Source of the DNA: Anaerolineales bacterium
GTDB lineage: Bacteria > Chloroflexota > Anaerolineae > Anaerolineales > Villigracilaceae
Length of the DNA stretch: 46,767 nt
Reading direction: 5' to 3'
NCBI GenBank assembly: GCA_919902735.1
Contig: CAKKRM010000218.1
Coordinates: forward strand, 1 to 46,767
The notes under the pieces are model-generated. The model did not search any database. It saw only the letters and a program-made list of their open reading frames with translations, and had not been told where the DNA came from. Numbering within the stretch: position 1 is the first letter of the stretch; each line of letters opens with the position of its first letter. The position numbers and the translations under genes were made by a program. Shown here piece after piece: positions 9,224 to 17,947 of this stretch.

Positions 9224-11542
9224 TTATTTTTCCAATGCTTTTTTCACAGCTTCATACACATCTACAACACCATAGCCAAAAGCATTGCTGGGAGTATTGC
9301 CCGTAAAGCATCCAACTGATGTATCGCCTGCGTAAGGCTGGGCCGTATCGATGATGAGTTGTTCGGTTGCATCAATGTCGCCGATCAAATCTGGCTGGGC
9401 AGACCAGATCAATGCCACCACGCCCACCAAATGCGGACCCGCCATCGAAGTACCGCTGAACGAGCCATAGGTATTTTCAGGAAGCGAAGAGAGAATATCC
9501 ACACCAGGGGCGACGATATCGGGTTTATTGCGGCCTGAACCATCGGCAGTGACGGGGCCGCGGCTGCTGAACGGGGCCATGTCGCCGAACTGGTCAATTG
9601 CGCCAACAGAAAAGACAGAGTCGTACAAAGACAACGGCGATTCAACCGTTTCACAATTCGGCCCATCATTGCCAGTGGAGACCACCACGAAGATACCCGC
9701 ATCGCGCAAGTTATCCACCGCGTATAGCAAGGCATTCGGGTCACAGCCTTCAATGGAAGGGCAGCCCCATGAATTATTCATCACATGCACGGCCTGGGTT
9801 GGGTCGCCATCAAACAGCGGATCGCCGCCCAGCGGAAAGGGCGCGAGCATGAATTGCATACAATCCAGATACAAGGCGGGGTTGGCAAGGTTTCTATCAA
9901 GGTTCACACATCCGATCCATTGCGCTTTGGGAGCGACGCCGATTCCGCCGCTACCCAAAATCGTGCCCATCGTGTGCGTGCCGTGCCCGCCTTCATCGTT
10001 CGGGGACGTGGTCGCATCCCAGGGGTCGAACCAGTTGTAATCATCGCCTGAGTTGACGCCGCGATATTGTTTCGCAATCGCGGGGTGATTCCCATCCACG
10101 CCCGAATCAGACTGCCCGACGATAATGCCTGCGCCTTGCACGTTGAATTCATCCCAGACTTTGTCCGCGCCGATCATGGAAATGTTCCACTGCACGCTGC
10201 CGTCTGTTTGAGATAAATATCCAGGCGAAGGAGAATCTTCGGGAGCGGCACGCAGGCGCGGGCTTGGAATGACGCGCTCCACTTCGGGGCGGGTCAGCAG
10301 GTAGAGTCGCACCAACATCCCGCCGCGCACTTCCATCGCGTTCTCCAAATAATACGGCGTGTACTCCACGCCCACCGCATCAAAAAATTTTCGCATCTCG
10401 GCCTGGGTTGTGTTTGCATGTTCGGTCAATTGTTCGTAGGCCAAAGCCAACCTTGTATCGCGGTCTTCGATCTCGGCCACGGCAGAAATATCGGCCTGAT
10501 CTTTTAAGATGACAAAAAGCCTGTCGCCATAATTTCCTGGATTGCCAAACATAAAGAAGATGGCGATAACGGAAAGCCATACCACGCCAGCCCCCGCCCA
10601 ACCGACGGCTCGCTTCACATCCGCGCCCGCGCCTGCCACGTTTATCTGACGCAGAATCAACGCTACGACACTCGTCCCCCACCCAATCAACAACCCAATG
10701 CCAACGGACTTGGTTGCCAGCCCCGCAATATCGCCGAGGACAATTGTTAATTCGGTCGGGTCAAAAAATGCGAGCGCGGCAAACGCAAGGATGCCCGCCG
10801 CTGTGCCCGCTGCAACGCGCGAAGGCAAGACCGCCGCAATCGCAAACGAAAACGCGGGCACAAGCACGAGCAATAAACGCTGTGAGCCGTCATACCCAAA
10901 GACGGATGCGAGCAACGCCAGCGCCGCGCCCACGCCAACGCCATTGAGCAAAACATTTTCGGTTGAGTCAAAGATCAACACCGCCGCAAGGAAACCAAAT
11001 GCCAAGCCTGCCAGCAAGCTGAGAAACGCATCGCCAAACGAACCAAACGAGCCATAAATTGCCAGCGGCGCAATGCCAATGCCCGCCACCAACAAACCGA
11101 ACGGAAGCGCGCCGCCATCCCAAACAATTTGGTTTTTGCGAAAACGAATCATAATGAAGACCGCGATCAACGCGATCACAATTTGAATGATCGAACCCAG
11201 TTGATCGTTGTTCGGGCCAAGCGTCCGCAGCAACAAGGCAGGGAATGCCATCAACGATGCGCCGAACAAACCCGCATACACAGGTTTGAAACGCTCATCA
11301 TTTGTGAAACGCCATAACAACCCAGTGACGAGTGCCATCACAATGCCTTGCGCTGTCAAACCGATCGGACCCGCCCAGGCTAAATTTTTTGCGCTCGAGG
11401 AAATGATTGCATCCTGTTCCATTGTCCACAATACGTAGTGATAGATGTACAAACACAATGGCATTGGCAATGCAAAGAGCAAAAAGATCACCAGCGCACC
11501 CATGGAACGGTTTTGCGGTTGGATTATTGATTCGCTTTCCAT
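9224..11542 (-). CDS. Membrane-anchored subtilisin-like (S8) serine protease
   Basis: The 772-residue protein is a fusion in one chain of a large N-terminal membrane domain (roughly ten hydrophobic segments up to about residue 345) and a C-terminal S8 peptidase. The catalytic triad is visible: Asp about 479 in SDSGVDGNHP, His about 520 in GGHGTHTMG and Ser about 699 in FSGTSMAGPH, with the oxyanion-hole Asn in VVSTGNDGPN. The start is placed at the ATG at 11542 because AAGGAGA lies 7 bases upstream; the longer frame begins in a palindrome. No cleavable signal peptide or obvious propeptide is seen, though residues about 350-455 before the peptidase could act as one. The role of the multi-pass domain is unknown. 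Confidence 0.88.
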   Translation of the reverse strand: MESESIIQPQNRSMGALVIFLLFALPMPLCLYIYHYVLWTMEQDAIISSSAKNLAWAGPIGLTAQGIVMALVTGLLWRFTNDERFKPVYAGLFGASLMAFPALLLRTLGPNNDQLGSIIQIVIALIAVFIMIRFRKNQIVWDGGALPFGLLVAGIGIAPLAIYGSFGSFGDAFLSLLAGLAFGFLAAVLIFDSTENVLLNGVGVGAALALLASVFGYDGSQRLLLVLVPAFSFAIAAVLPSRVAAGTAAGILAFAALAFFDPTELTIVLGDIAGLATKSVGIGLLIGWGTSVVALILRQINVAGAGADVKRAVGWAGAGVVWLSVIAIFFMFGNPGNYGDRLFVILKDQADISAVAEIEDRDTRLALAYEQLTEHANTTQAEMRKFFDAVGVEYTPYYLENAMEVRGGMLVRLYLLTRPEVERVIPSPRLRAAPEDSPSPGYLSQTDGSVQWNISMIGADKVWDEFNVQGAGIIVGQSDSGVDGNHPAIAKQYRGVNSGDDYNWFDPWDATTSPNDEGGHGTHTMGTILGSGGIGVAPKAQWIGCVNLDRNLANPALYLDCMQFMLAPFPLGGDPLFDGDPTQAVHVMNNSWGCPSIEGCDPNALLYAVDNLRDAGIFVVVSTGNDGPNCETVESPLSLYDSVFSVGAIDQFGDMAPFSSRGPVTADGSGRNKPDIVAPGVDILSSLPENTYGSFSGTSMAGPHLVGVVALIWSAQPDLIGDIDATEQLIIDTAQPYAGDTSVGCFTGNTPSNAFGYGVVDVYEAVKKALEK

Positions 11543-11561
11543 TTTTGTCTCCTTGTTTTGA

Positions 11562-11602
11562 GCGTGTTGCGTGTTCCGTAAAAGACGGAACACGCAACAC
11601 GC
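11562..11602. repeat. Perfect hairpin built from heptamers upstream of the protease gene
   Basis: GCGTGTT twice plus CCGT, a 5-base loop and the exact complement give an 18-bp stem. It fills the gap between the YczE-like gene and the protease. No T run follows on either strand, so it is not a standard terminator; it may act as a processing or mRNA-stability element. Confidence 0.85.
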
Positions 11603-11607
11603 AATAT

Positions 11608-12264
11608 TTACTCCGCGCCGCCTTCAACGCCTGCCACAACTTCCTCATCCATCGGCTTGTGCGGCTGGACTTTGAATATTTTAAATCCCAACTGCACCGA
11701 TGGGCCAACCAAGATGGCATACGCCAGCGTACCAAATCCCACAGGCCCGCCCAATAACCAGCCAATCGTTACAACGGTCACTTCAATGATCGCACGCGCC
11801 GCGCGGATACTGATGCCCGTGGTGCGTTTGATCGCCAGCATCATGCTGTCGCGCGGGCCTGCGCCCGCATCCACGCCGATGTAAATCGCGCTGGCGAGGC
11901 CCATCAAAAAGACAGCCAGCAATAACATGCCGATCTGCAAAGGCAGATTATCTCTCACCGATGGAACAATCGAAAGCCAGAAATCCTCCCACGGCCCAAT
12001 CGACAAAATATTTGCCAGCGTGCCCCAGCCCATTTTTTCGCGCATCAACACCGCGCCCGTCAACACAAAAAAACCCATCAGCACCGTCATCGTTCCAATG
12101 GAGATACCGATCTTTTGCGCCAACGCAACTTCCAACACTGCCCACGCGCTCGTCCCAATATTGCCGCGGATCATCAGCGTGATCGCCAGCCCAAACAAAA
12201 AGAATCCCACCTGGATTCTAAGAAAATCTTTAATGAACGTATTCCATCGAATTGGTTTTAACAT
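11608..12264 (-). CDS. YczE/YitT-like integral membrane protein
   Basis: The 218-residue protein has five or six hydrophobic segments and reads like the YczE family: FFLFGLAITLMIRGNIGTSAW at the start, a central AGPRDSMMLAIKRTTGISIRAAR and the late LLGGPVGFGTLAYAILVGP. The function of YczE-like proteins is poorly known. The ATG at 12264 is preferred because GAGGAGA lies 5 bases upstream; the frame runs on to 12303 in a palindromic repeat. It is the first gene of the minus-strand group with the protease, PPOX protein and exporter. Confidence 0.82.
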   Translation of the reverse strand: MLKPIRWNTFIKDFLRIQVGFFLFGLAITLMIRGNIGTSAWAVLEVALAQKIGISIGTMTVLMGFFVLTGAVLMREKMGWGTLANILSIGPWEDFWLSIVPSVRDNLPLQIGMLLLAVFLMGLASAIYIGVDAGAGPRDSMMLAIKRTTGISIRAARAIIEVTVVTIGWLLGGPVGFGTLAYAILVGPSVQLGFKIFKVQPHKPMDEEVVAGVEGGAE

Positions 12265-12281
12265 TATTCTCCTCAAAAGTA

Positions 12282-12400
12282 TGTCGTTGCGAGGAGGATG
12301 CACTTCCCGACGACACTTGCGCCGCGCGCAGTGCGGTGAGCAATCCCCGTCACAGTATAGGAGATTGCTTCGTCAGGCTGAAGCCTTCCTCGCAATGACA
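12282..12400. repeat. CATTGCGAGG-type palindrome, copy 1
   Basis: The outer arms TGTCGTTGCGAGGA and TCCTCGCAATGACA pair, with inner GCAATC / GATTGCTTCG blocks and a small nested GC-rich hairpin. It fills the divergent intergenic region between the YczE-like gene and the rRNA methyltransferase gene, so any promoter must lie inside or beside it. Confidence 0.85.
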
Positions 12401-12454
12401 TGATGTCGGTGATGATACCATGCCCAGCATAATATGCTGTGATAAACTCGCCCC

Positions 12455-13642
12455 ATGAACCTCACCATCAAACCTGGACGTGAAAAAAGTTTACTGCGAC
12501 GCCATCCCTGGGTCTTTGCCAGCGCGATTCAACCATTTGACTCACCCATCGCCTCAGGCTCGACCGTTGACCTGCTTGCCCCAAATGGCAGTTTCCTCGC
12601 CCGGGCATCCTACTCCCCTATCTCACAAATCCGCGCCCGTGTGTGGACGTTTATCGACGAACCGATTGATAAAGAATTCTTTCGCAGAAAAATCAAAGCT
12701 GCAATTGAGGTGCGTCGAAGGTTGCAAGTTGAAGGTCGAAGCGATTCGTATCGTTTGATTCATAGCGAATCTGATAACCTCCCTGGTTTTGTTGTAGATC
12801 AATATAAAGATGTCCTCGTTTTGCAATCCACAACCGCAGGCTCCGAATTCTGGAAAGACAGCATCGCCGATATTTTGGTTGAAGAAACAGGCATCCAAAA
12901 CATCTACGAACGCTCCGATGTGGATGTGCGCGAACTCGAAGGCTTGAAGCCCATCACAGGAATTCTACGCGGCGCAATCTCCAGTCTCCAGTCTCCAATT
13001 ACGAATTACGAGTATGGCCTGAAATTTCGGGTTGACCTGGAACACGGCCACAAGACCGGCTTCTATCTCGACCAGCGCGAAAACCGTCACCGCGTCGGTG
13101 AACTCGCCAAAGACCGCGATGTATTGAATTGCTTCTGCTACACTGGCGGATTTTCGATCCACGCACTGGCAAATGGAGCCAAGTCCGTGCTGTCTGTGGA
13201 TTCATCCGCCGATGCGCTGGCTTTGCTGGAAGAAAATATCGCCATCAACAGCCTACCCGCTGACAAACACACATCCCTCGAAGGCGATGTTTTTCAACTG
13301 CTGCGAAAATTCCGCGACGAAAACCGCTCCTTCGATATGATCATTCTTGACCCGCCGAAATTCGCTCCCACCGCCGCCCATGCCGAAAAAGCCTCGCGCG
13401 CCTACAAAGATATCAACCTGCTGGCTTTCAAGTTATTACGACATGGCGGCATCCTCGCAACCTTCTCCTGCTCCGGCGGCGTGGATGCGGCTCTCTTCCA
13501 AAAAATCGTCGCCTCCGCCGCATTGGATGCAGGCACGGAAGCGACGATCATCGAGCATTTGTCACAGGCAGGCGATCACCCTGTCAGTTTGCATTTTCCA
13601 GAGGGCGCGTATTTGAAGGGGTTGATTTGTGTGAAGGGGTAA
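12455..13642 (+). CDS. RlmI-like 23S rRNA (cytosine-C5) methyltransferase
   Basis: The 395-residue protein has a PUA-like N-terminal domain (KPGREKSLLRRHPWVFASAI), an RlmI/RlmK connector (YRLIHSESDNLPGFVVDQY) and a Rossmann methyltransferase domain with HKTGFYLDQRENR, NCFCYTGGFSIHA and ILDPPKFAP. RlmI-type enzymes methylate a cytosine in 23S rRNA using S-adenosylmethionine; FSCSGGV carries the late cysteine. Two regions are encoded by 7-nt-periodic DNA: residues 87-95 and 174-187 (AISSLQSPITNYEY), the second exactly 42 bases and so neutral for the frame. The start lies just after a weak -10-like GATAAA with no Shine-Dalgarno, suggesting a leaderless message. The exact target base is inferred. 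Confidence 0.88.
   Translation: MNLTIKPGREKSLLRRHPWVFASAIQPFDSPIASGSTVDLLAPNGSFLARASYSPISQIRARVWTFIDEPIDKEFFRRKIKAAIEVRRRLQVEGRSDSYRLIHSESDNLPGFVVDQYKDVLVLQSTTAGSEFWKDSIADILVEETGIQNIYERSDVDVRELEGLKPITGILRGAISSLQSPITNYEYGLKFRVDLEHGHKTGFYLDQRENRHRVGELAKDRDVLNCFCYTGGFSIHALANGAKSVLSVDSSADALALLEENIAINSLPADKHTSLEGDVFQLLRKFRDENRSFDMIILDPPKFAPTAAHAEKASRAYKDINLLAFKLLRHGGILATFSCSGGVDAALFQKIVASAALDAGTEATIIEHLSQAGDHPVSLHFPEGAYLKGLICVKG
12714..12741. repeat. 7-nt-periodic array in the rRNA methyltransferase gene (first)
   Basis: Units GTCGAAG, GTTGCAA, GTTGAAG, GTCGAAG. The unit GTTGAAG is the same as in the murG array. Confidence 0.65.
12974..13015. repeat. 7-nt-periodic array in the rRNA methyltransferase gene (second)
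   Basis: Six units: GCAATCT, CCAGTCT twice, CCAATTA, CGAATTA, CGAGTAT. The 42 bases encode 14 residues lying between the connector and the methyltransferase core. Confidence 0.8.
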
Positions 13643-14902
13643 CTAAAGTTTTATTTTTGTCTTCAAGTAGGAACGCAGTTTTACAGGCTTGATTCCGCTA
13701 AAGTCGAATTTCTTTGCACCGATCATGCCGGCGAATCGTTTCAAGCCATTGGCGAGGGCGTTGGCGAAGGCTTCATCTTTGGGGGCGTCGTCTTCGAGCC
13801 AGAAACCGAGGATATGAAGGGTGTTTGTCGTGCGGTCGAGCTTGGGGTCGAGGCGGGCAACGAGATCGTCGCCGTATAAAATGGGCAGGGTGTAATATCC
13901 CCAGCGGCGTTGATGGGCGGGCTTGTACACTTCCCACAGATATTCAAAGTCGAAAACTTTTTTCGCGCGTCCCCTGGCGCTGACAATTTCCAACGGCGCG
14001 AGGAAGGTGACCTCTTCATCCGTTGTTGGACCCTTTGGCTTCCATACTTTGGGAATATGCCCCGCCTCCAATGCGGACAGATGGGACTGGTCGCTGTTCA
14101 AGATGAGGAATCCATCCTTTGAGCCTTCCACTCCAACCCGCAAAACAATACCCTGCTCGACAAGTTGCTGGGTCAATCTTTTTGCTTCGTCCCGAGAAAC
14201 ATCCTTATGAAGGTAATAGGAAAGTTCTGTACCCAGGCGGTTTTCCCGCATCATTCCCAGAAAGGCGATGATTTTCCTGCTCATAAAGTCAATCGTTTCT
14301 TTTTCAGTTGCCGCATAATCAAACTCTGACGGCACAACCCGTTCGCGCAAGTCGTAGATGCGGTCAAAGCCTTTGCGATTGGAGATCATTACTTCACCCG
14401 TTAACCAAAGGTAGAAGAGGGCAACGGAAGTTTCCTTGCGCCCGCGGTAACTCCATGCTTTTACTTTCGCGCCTTCAAAGTCCCTGCTTCCCAATGGACC
14501 GCGATCCCGCAGTTCATCCAGCACAAACTTAACTAAATCGGCAGGAGGATGCTTGAATGATTCGTAATTAATTCCCTTCTGCTGGCGATGTTTCATGTGC
14601 AAACGCCAGTATGGAAAATCGCTCATGGGATACATCATCAACCAGCCGCCGTAATCGAAGGCTTTGCGTTTTTCATATGCCATTTTATACAAATGGTCGG
14701 GCTTGTAATTCAACACGCGGCCATACATGGCAATGTCCTGGCTGCGCGCCACCATGACCAGCGGATCGAGTTGAAGCGCCTGCATCTGGCGCAAAGCGGA
14801 TTCGGCGCCGAGCGGCCCTTCGAAACGGCGGCCAGGCCAAAGGGCCTGGGAGGCGAGCAGGAAGCGGCGATAGGTTTGTTTTGAGATGGAGTCAATCGTC
14901 AT
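13643..14902 (-). CDS. YcaQ/AlkZ-family winged-helix DNA glycosylase
   Basis: The 419-residue protein matches the HTH_42 family. The N-terminal LGAESALRQMQALQLDPLVMVARSQD contains the Q-x-D catalytic motif (QLD) of the YcaQ branch, rather than the Q-x-Q of AlkZ. The middle SRDFEGAKVKAWSYRGRKETSVALFYLWLTGEV is a winged-helix block and HQRRWGYYTLPILYGDDLVARLDPK is the conserved C-terminal signature. These enzymes unhook DNA interstrand crosslinks and remove alkylated bases. The gene starts 2 bases after the HD-GYP stop codon, so the two are likely cotranscribed. Its stop codon abuts that of the rRNA methyltransferase gene without a base between them. Confidence 0.87.
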   Translation of the reverse strand: MTIDSISKQTYRRFLLASQALWPGRRFEGPLGAESALRQMQALQLDPLVMVARSQDIAMYGRVLNYKPDHLYKMAYEKRKAFDYGGWLMMYPMSDFPYWRLHMKHRQQKGINYESFKHPPADLVKFVLDELRDRGPLGSRDFEGAKVKAWSYRGRKETSVALFYLWLTGEVMISNRKGFDRIYDLRERVVPSEFDYAATEKETIDFMSRKIIAFLGMMRENRLGTELSYYLHKDVSRDEAKRLTQQLVEQGIVLRVGVEGSKDGFLILNSDQSHLSALEAGHIPKVWKPKGPTTDEEVTFLAPLEIVSARGRAKKVFDFEYLWEVYKPAHQRRWGYYTLPILYGDDLVARLDPKLDRTTNTLHILGFWLEDDAPKDEAFANALANGLKRFAGMIGAKKFDFSGIKPVKLRSYLKTKIKL

Positions 14903-14904
14903 GG

Positions 14905-17736
14905 TTAACCGTTAAGTTCCTTGATCGTTTTTAAAAATATTTCCACAAGCTGCGGGTCGAAATGTTTTCCGCTTTGTTTCTTGATATATGCCAGCGCCTT
15001 CTTTTTTGTCCACGCCTTGCGGTATGGGCGTGAACTCGTGAGCGCGTCCCAAACATCCACCACTGCAAAGATGCGCGCAACGAGCGGAATCTGTTCGCCT
15101 TTGAGTCCGCGCGGGTAGCCTGTGCCGTTCCATTTTTCGTGATGGCAACAGGGAATGTCCAAAGCCTGGCGCAAATAGGCGATGGGTTGCAGCATTTGGA
15201 GAGCCAGCGTGGGATGCAGGCGCATGGCCTCCCATTCTTTTTGTGTCAATGCGCCTTTTTTGAGCAGGATTTTATCGGAGACGCCCATCTTGCCAATATC
15301 ATGTAAAAGCGCGCCGCGGCGGATATGCTGAAGCTCGTTATCGTGTATCCCAACAACCTTTGCCAGCGTCATGGTCAATTCGGTGACGCGCCGTGTGTGG
15401 CCTTCGGTTTCCTTATCGCGCAGGTCCAGCGCGCGCGACCAGCCTTCGATGGTGGCTTCGTAGGCGATGGCGAGTTCCATATTCACCCGCTGGACGTTGT
15501 CGAACATTTGGGTGTTGTCGATTGTGATGGCGGCCTGCCCCGCGAGGGTTTCGAGGAAATCAAGCCATTCATCGCTGGGAGTAAATTCCGAGCGGTGATA
15601 AACCTCCATCACCCCTTTTACATCCCCTTTGGCAATGAGGGGGATGCAATAATAACTTTTGAATTCCTCCTCGGCCCATAAACGGGCAAAAGACGGGTTG
15701 TCAATTATTTGAGCAGGGCCAGAGATTTGAATGACGCGGCGCTCCATAACGGCGCGCCCGGCATATTTATCGTTCAGGTGAACATCGGCGCCTTCGATCA
15801 TGTGCGTGCGGAATCCGCGCCCTGCGGAATAGCGCAAGGCTTGTTCATCCGCGCGAAGTATCAACACATCGGCAGCATCCACCTTCAATTGAGTGACGAC
15901 ATGATTAAGCAGGATGTTCAAGGTAATATTCAGGTCGAGGCTGGAGGTAATTGCCTTGTCTATGATACGCAGGGTTTGCAAATGCTGAAGGCGGTGAATG
16001 GCTTCGTCGCGCAGGCGCGCCGAGTGGATGGCCCCCGCCGCCTGAGATGCGAACAGCGAAAGCAGGCGTTCATCTGCTTCGGTAAATTTGCGCTCGGAGT
16101 CGCCGATTTCATCCACCGTCAGAACGCCGATCAATTCACCGCCATAAAGCATGGGCACTTCAAGCACGGCGCGGATGCGAAAATCTTCATATTTTGCCGA
16201 ACGGCCTTCCCATGTTGAATAATCGTCAATGCGCAGGGGCTTGCGGGTTTGCACCACCCGCCCTGCCACCCCTTCCCCAATTTGCAGGCGGATACCAGAC
16301 GGGATATAGGGTTCGGTATCCATTTCCAATTCAAGTTCCTTACTGGCGGGGATGAATAAATACATTCCGCTGGATGTCGAGTTAAGCAGTTTTTTGGCGG
16401 CTCCCACAATCACATGCAGCATGGTATCCAATTCAGTCTCGGCAGAGAGAGCGCTGCTGGTTTCATACAAGGAAGCAAATTCCATGGCGCGCCGCGCGGT
16501 CTCGTCGAACAATTTGGTGCGGTGTAATATGGCCCCCGCGATTTCAGCCAGTGAATTCAGCAGTTTCATTTGCTCCGCATTGATCTGGCGCGGCAGTTGC
16601 ACTGAGATAAAAAATACTCCCACAATTTCAGAACCTGTCCGTATGGGCAAACAGGCTCCGCCCCAGCCTGCCGGGATTTTACTGCGAGAGTTGGGATGAG
16701 TTAAAGCATCGCTTACAAACTCAACAGACAGGTGAGCCTGGCCAGTTACAAAAACCGTTCCAGCAATGCCCTCGCCTGCTTTGATATTAATATCTTCGAT
16801 ATCCTCAAACCACCCGCGCGGATGGGTATCCCGCAAATCGTTGGTTTCGGGGTTATAAAGCAGGATCGTGCCCGTATCCGTTCCAACGGCGGCCAGGGTT
16901 TGATCGAGCAAAATGGGCAGGGCTTCATCGAAGGTTTGCACCGTCCGCAGAGAAGCCGAGACGTTGTACAAAGACTCCAGTTCCAGCAATCTCTGGCGAA
17001 GAGATTCTTCGGAGCGTTTGCGCTCGGTAATATCGCGCAGCATCCCTTCGTGATAGATAATATCCCCCCGCTCATCATGCACATAATAACCGTGGTCTTC
17101 CACCCAAATCTCGGAGCCATCCTTGCGGCGCATTCGATACGCCTCGATCTCCTGCTGGCCCGTATCCAAAATATGGCTGCCCCGCTCTTCGGGCGCAAAA
17201 TAAAGCTCCCGCTTAATATCAATTTCCAGCATTTCCTCTTTGGAGGAATACCCAAACATCTTCACCATGGCAGGGTTAACATCGATAAACCTGCCTTCAT
17301 GCGTGCTGCGATAAATCCCGTCAATCATATTTTCGAACAGCGAGCGGTAACGCTCCTCCGACTCGCGCAAGGCGGCATCCATCTGCTCGCGCCCGTTAAC
17401 ATCGTGGATGACGGAAAGATTGACAGCCTTTCCATTTATGTGGATTTGGGAAACATGCGCCTCGATTGTGCGGATTTCCCCACTGGCAAGTTTATGTTGA
17501 AAAACAGGATACTTGCGCTCCCCCTCCGCCGACAGTTGACCGGGCAAATGGGCATTGATCTTCGCTCTATCCATTCCCCGCAATTCAGCGAGGGTATATC
17601 CATAAAATTTTTCAGCCGCCGGGTTTGCATCCAAAATCCGCCCTGACTCTGGTTCGATCAGAAGCATGACTGCATCATGTCTCCTGAAAACATCAAGAAA
17701 CGTATCATCCTTCGCTGTGAGGTCTCCATCTGACAT
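14905..17736 (-). CDS. PAS-PAS-GAF-GAF-GAF-HD-GYP signalling protein, probable cyclic-di-GMP phosphodiesterase
   Basis: The 943 residues hold two PAS domains (about 14-118 and 128-245, the second ending in a PAC motif DITERKRSEESL), three GAF domains (about 262-410, 425-580 and 600-745) and a C-terminal HD-GYP domain. The last has EGHTRRV, HDIGKMG and HHEKWNGTGYPRG, all residues expected for an active two- or three-iron phosphodiesterase. No membrane segment, receiver or GGDEF domain is seen, so it is a soluble multi-sensor enzyme. The ATG is preceded by AGGAGA. Ligands of the sensor domains are unknown; the enzymatic role is inferred from the intact motifs. Confidence 0.93.
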   Translation of the reverse strand: MSDGDLTAKDDTFLDVFRRHDAVMLLIEPESGRILDANPAAEKFYGYTLAELRGMDRAKINAHLPGQLSAEGERKYPVFQHKLASGEIRTIEAHVSQIHINGKAVNLSVIHDVNGREQMDAALRESEERYRSLFENMIDGIYRSTHEGRFIDVNPAMVKMFGYSSKEEMLEIDIKRELYFAPEERGSHILDTGQQEIEAYRMRRKDGSEIWVEDHGYYVHDERGDIIYHEGMLRDITERKRSEESLRQRLLELESLYNVSASLRTVQTFDEALPILLDQTLAAVGTDTGTILLYNPETNDLRDTHPRGWFEDIEDINIKAGEGIAGTVFVTGQAHLSVEFVSDALTHPNSRSKIPAGWGGACLPIRTGSEIVGVFFISVQLPRQINAEQMKLLNSLAEIAGAILHRTKLFDETARRAMEFASLYETSSALSAETELDTMLHVIVGAAKKLLNSTSSGMYLFIPASKELELEMDTEPYIPSGIRLQIGEGVAGRVVQTRKPLRIDDYSTWEGRSAKYEDFRIRAVLEVPMLYGGELIGVLTVDEIGDSERKFTEADERLLSLFASQAAGAIHSARLRDEAIHRLQHLQTLRIIDKAITSSLDLNITLNILLNHVVTQLKVDAADVLILRADEQALRYSAGRGFRTHMIEGADVHLNDKYAGRAVMERRVIQISGPAQIIDNPSFARLWAEEEFKSYYCIPLIAKGDVKGVMEVYHRSEFTPSDEWLDFLETLAGQAAITIDNTQMFDNVQRVNMELAIAYEATIEGWSRALDLRDKETEGHTRRVTELTMTLAKVVGIHDNELQHIRRGALLHDIGKMGVSDKILLKKGALTQKEWEAMRLHPTLALQMLQPIAYLRQALDIPCCHHEKWNGTGYPRGLKGEQIPLVARIFAVVDVWDALTSSRPYRKAWTKKKALAYIKKQSGKHFDPQLVEIFLKTIKELNG

Positions 17737-17849
17737 CAGATTCTCCTGCCACCATTAATACTTCCCTTCCTCTCCTCCATCCTGTCAACCATAAAATACG
17801 CACAAAAAACCGACAACTCAATTGATCATCGGTTTATCGAGAAAACGAA

Positions 17850-17947
17850 TTAATCACTGATGTTACGCACCGTCCCGAAGGTTTGGGCTACAAACCAGCT
17901 TGATTTACGAGAACCTTCGGGACGTTTCGCGTAAGGTGAGTTAATCA
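17850..17947. mobile_element. MITE-like 84-bp element, copy B, with 7-bp target duplication
   Basis: The element is 17857-17940, flanked by TTAATCA on both sides (17850-17856 and 17941-17947). Its outer arms are the reverse complement of copy A's arms, but the 54-bp inner core (17871-17924) runs in the same direction as in copy A with 48 of 54 bases identical. The core is therefore inverted relative to the ends. The right duplication includes the stop codon of the 63-residue membrane protein gene. Confidence 0.85.

Noticed and set aside
12282-12400. Considered a riboswitch or structured RNA
   Set aside because: The same arms occur at other unrelated sites in the window, so it is a dispersed palindrome rather than a gene-specific leader.
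16732-17646. 304-codon frame opposite the HD-GYP gene
   Set aside because: Antisense shadow; no recognisable domain and no ribosome binding site.
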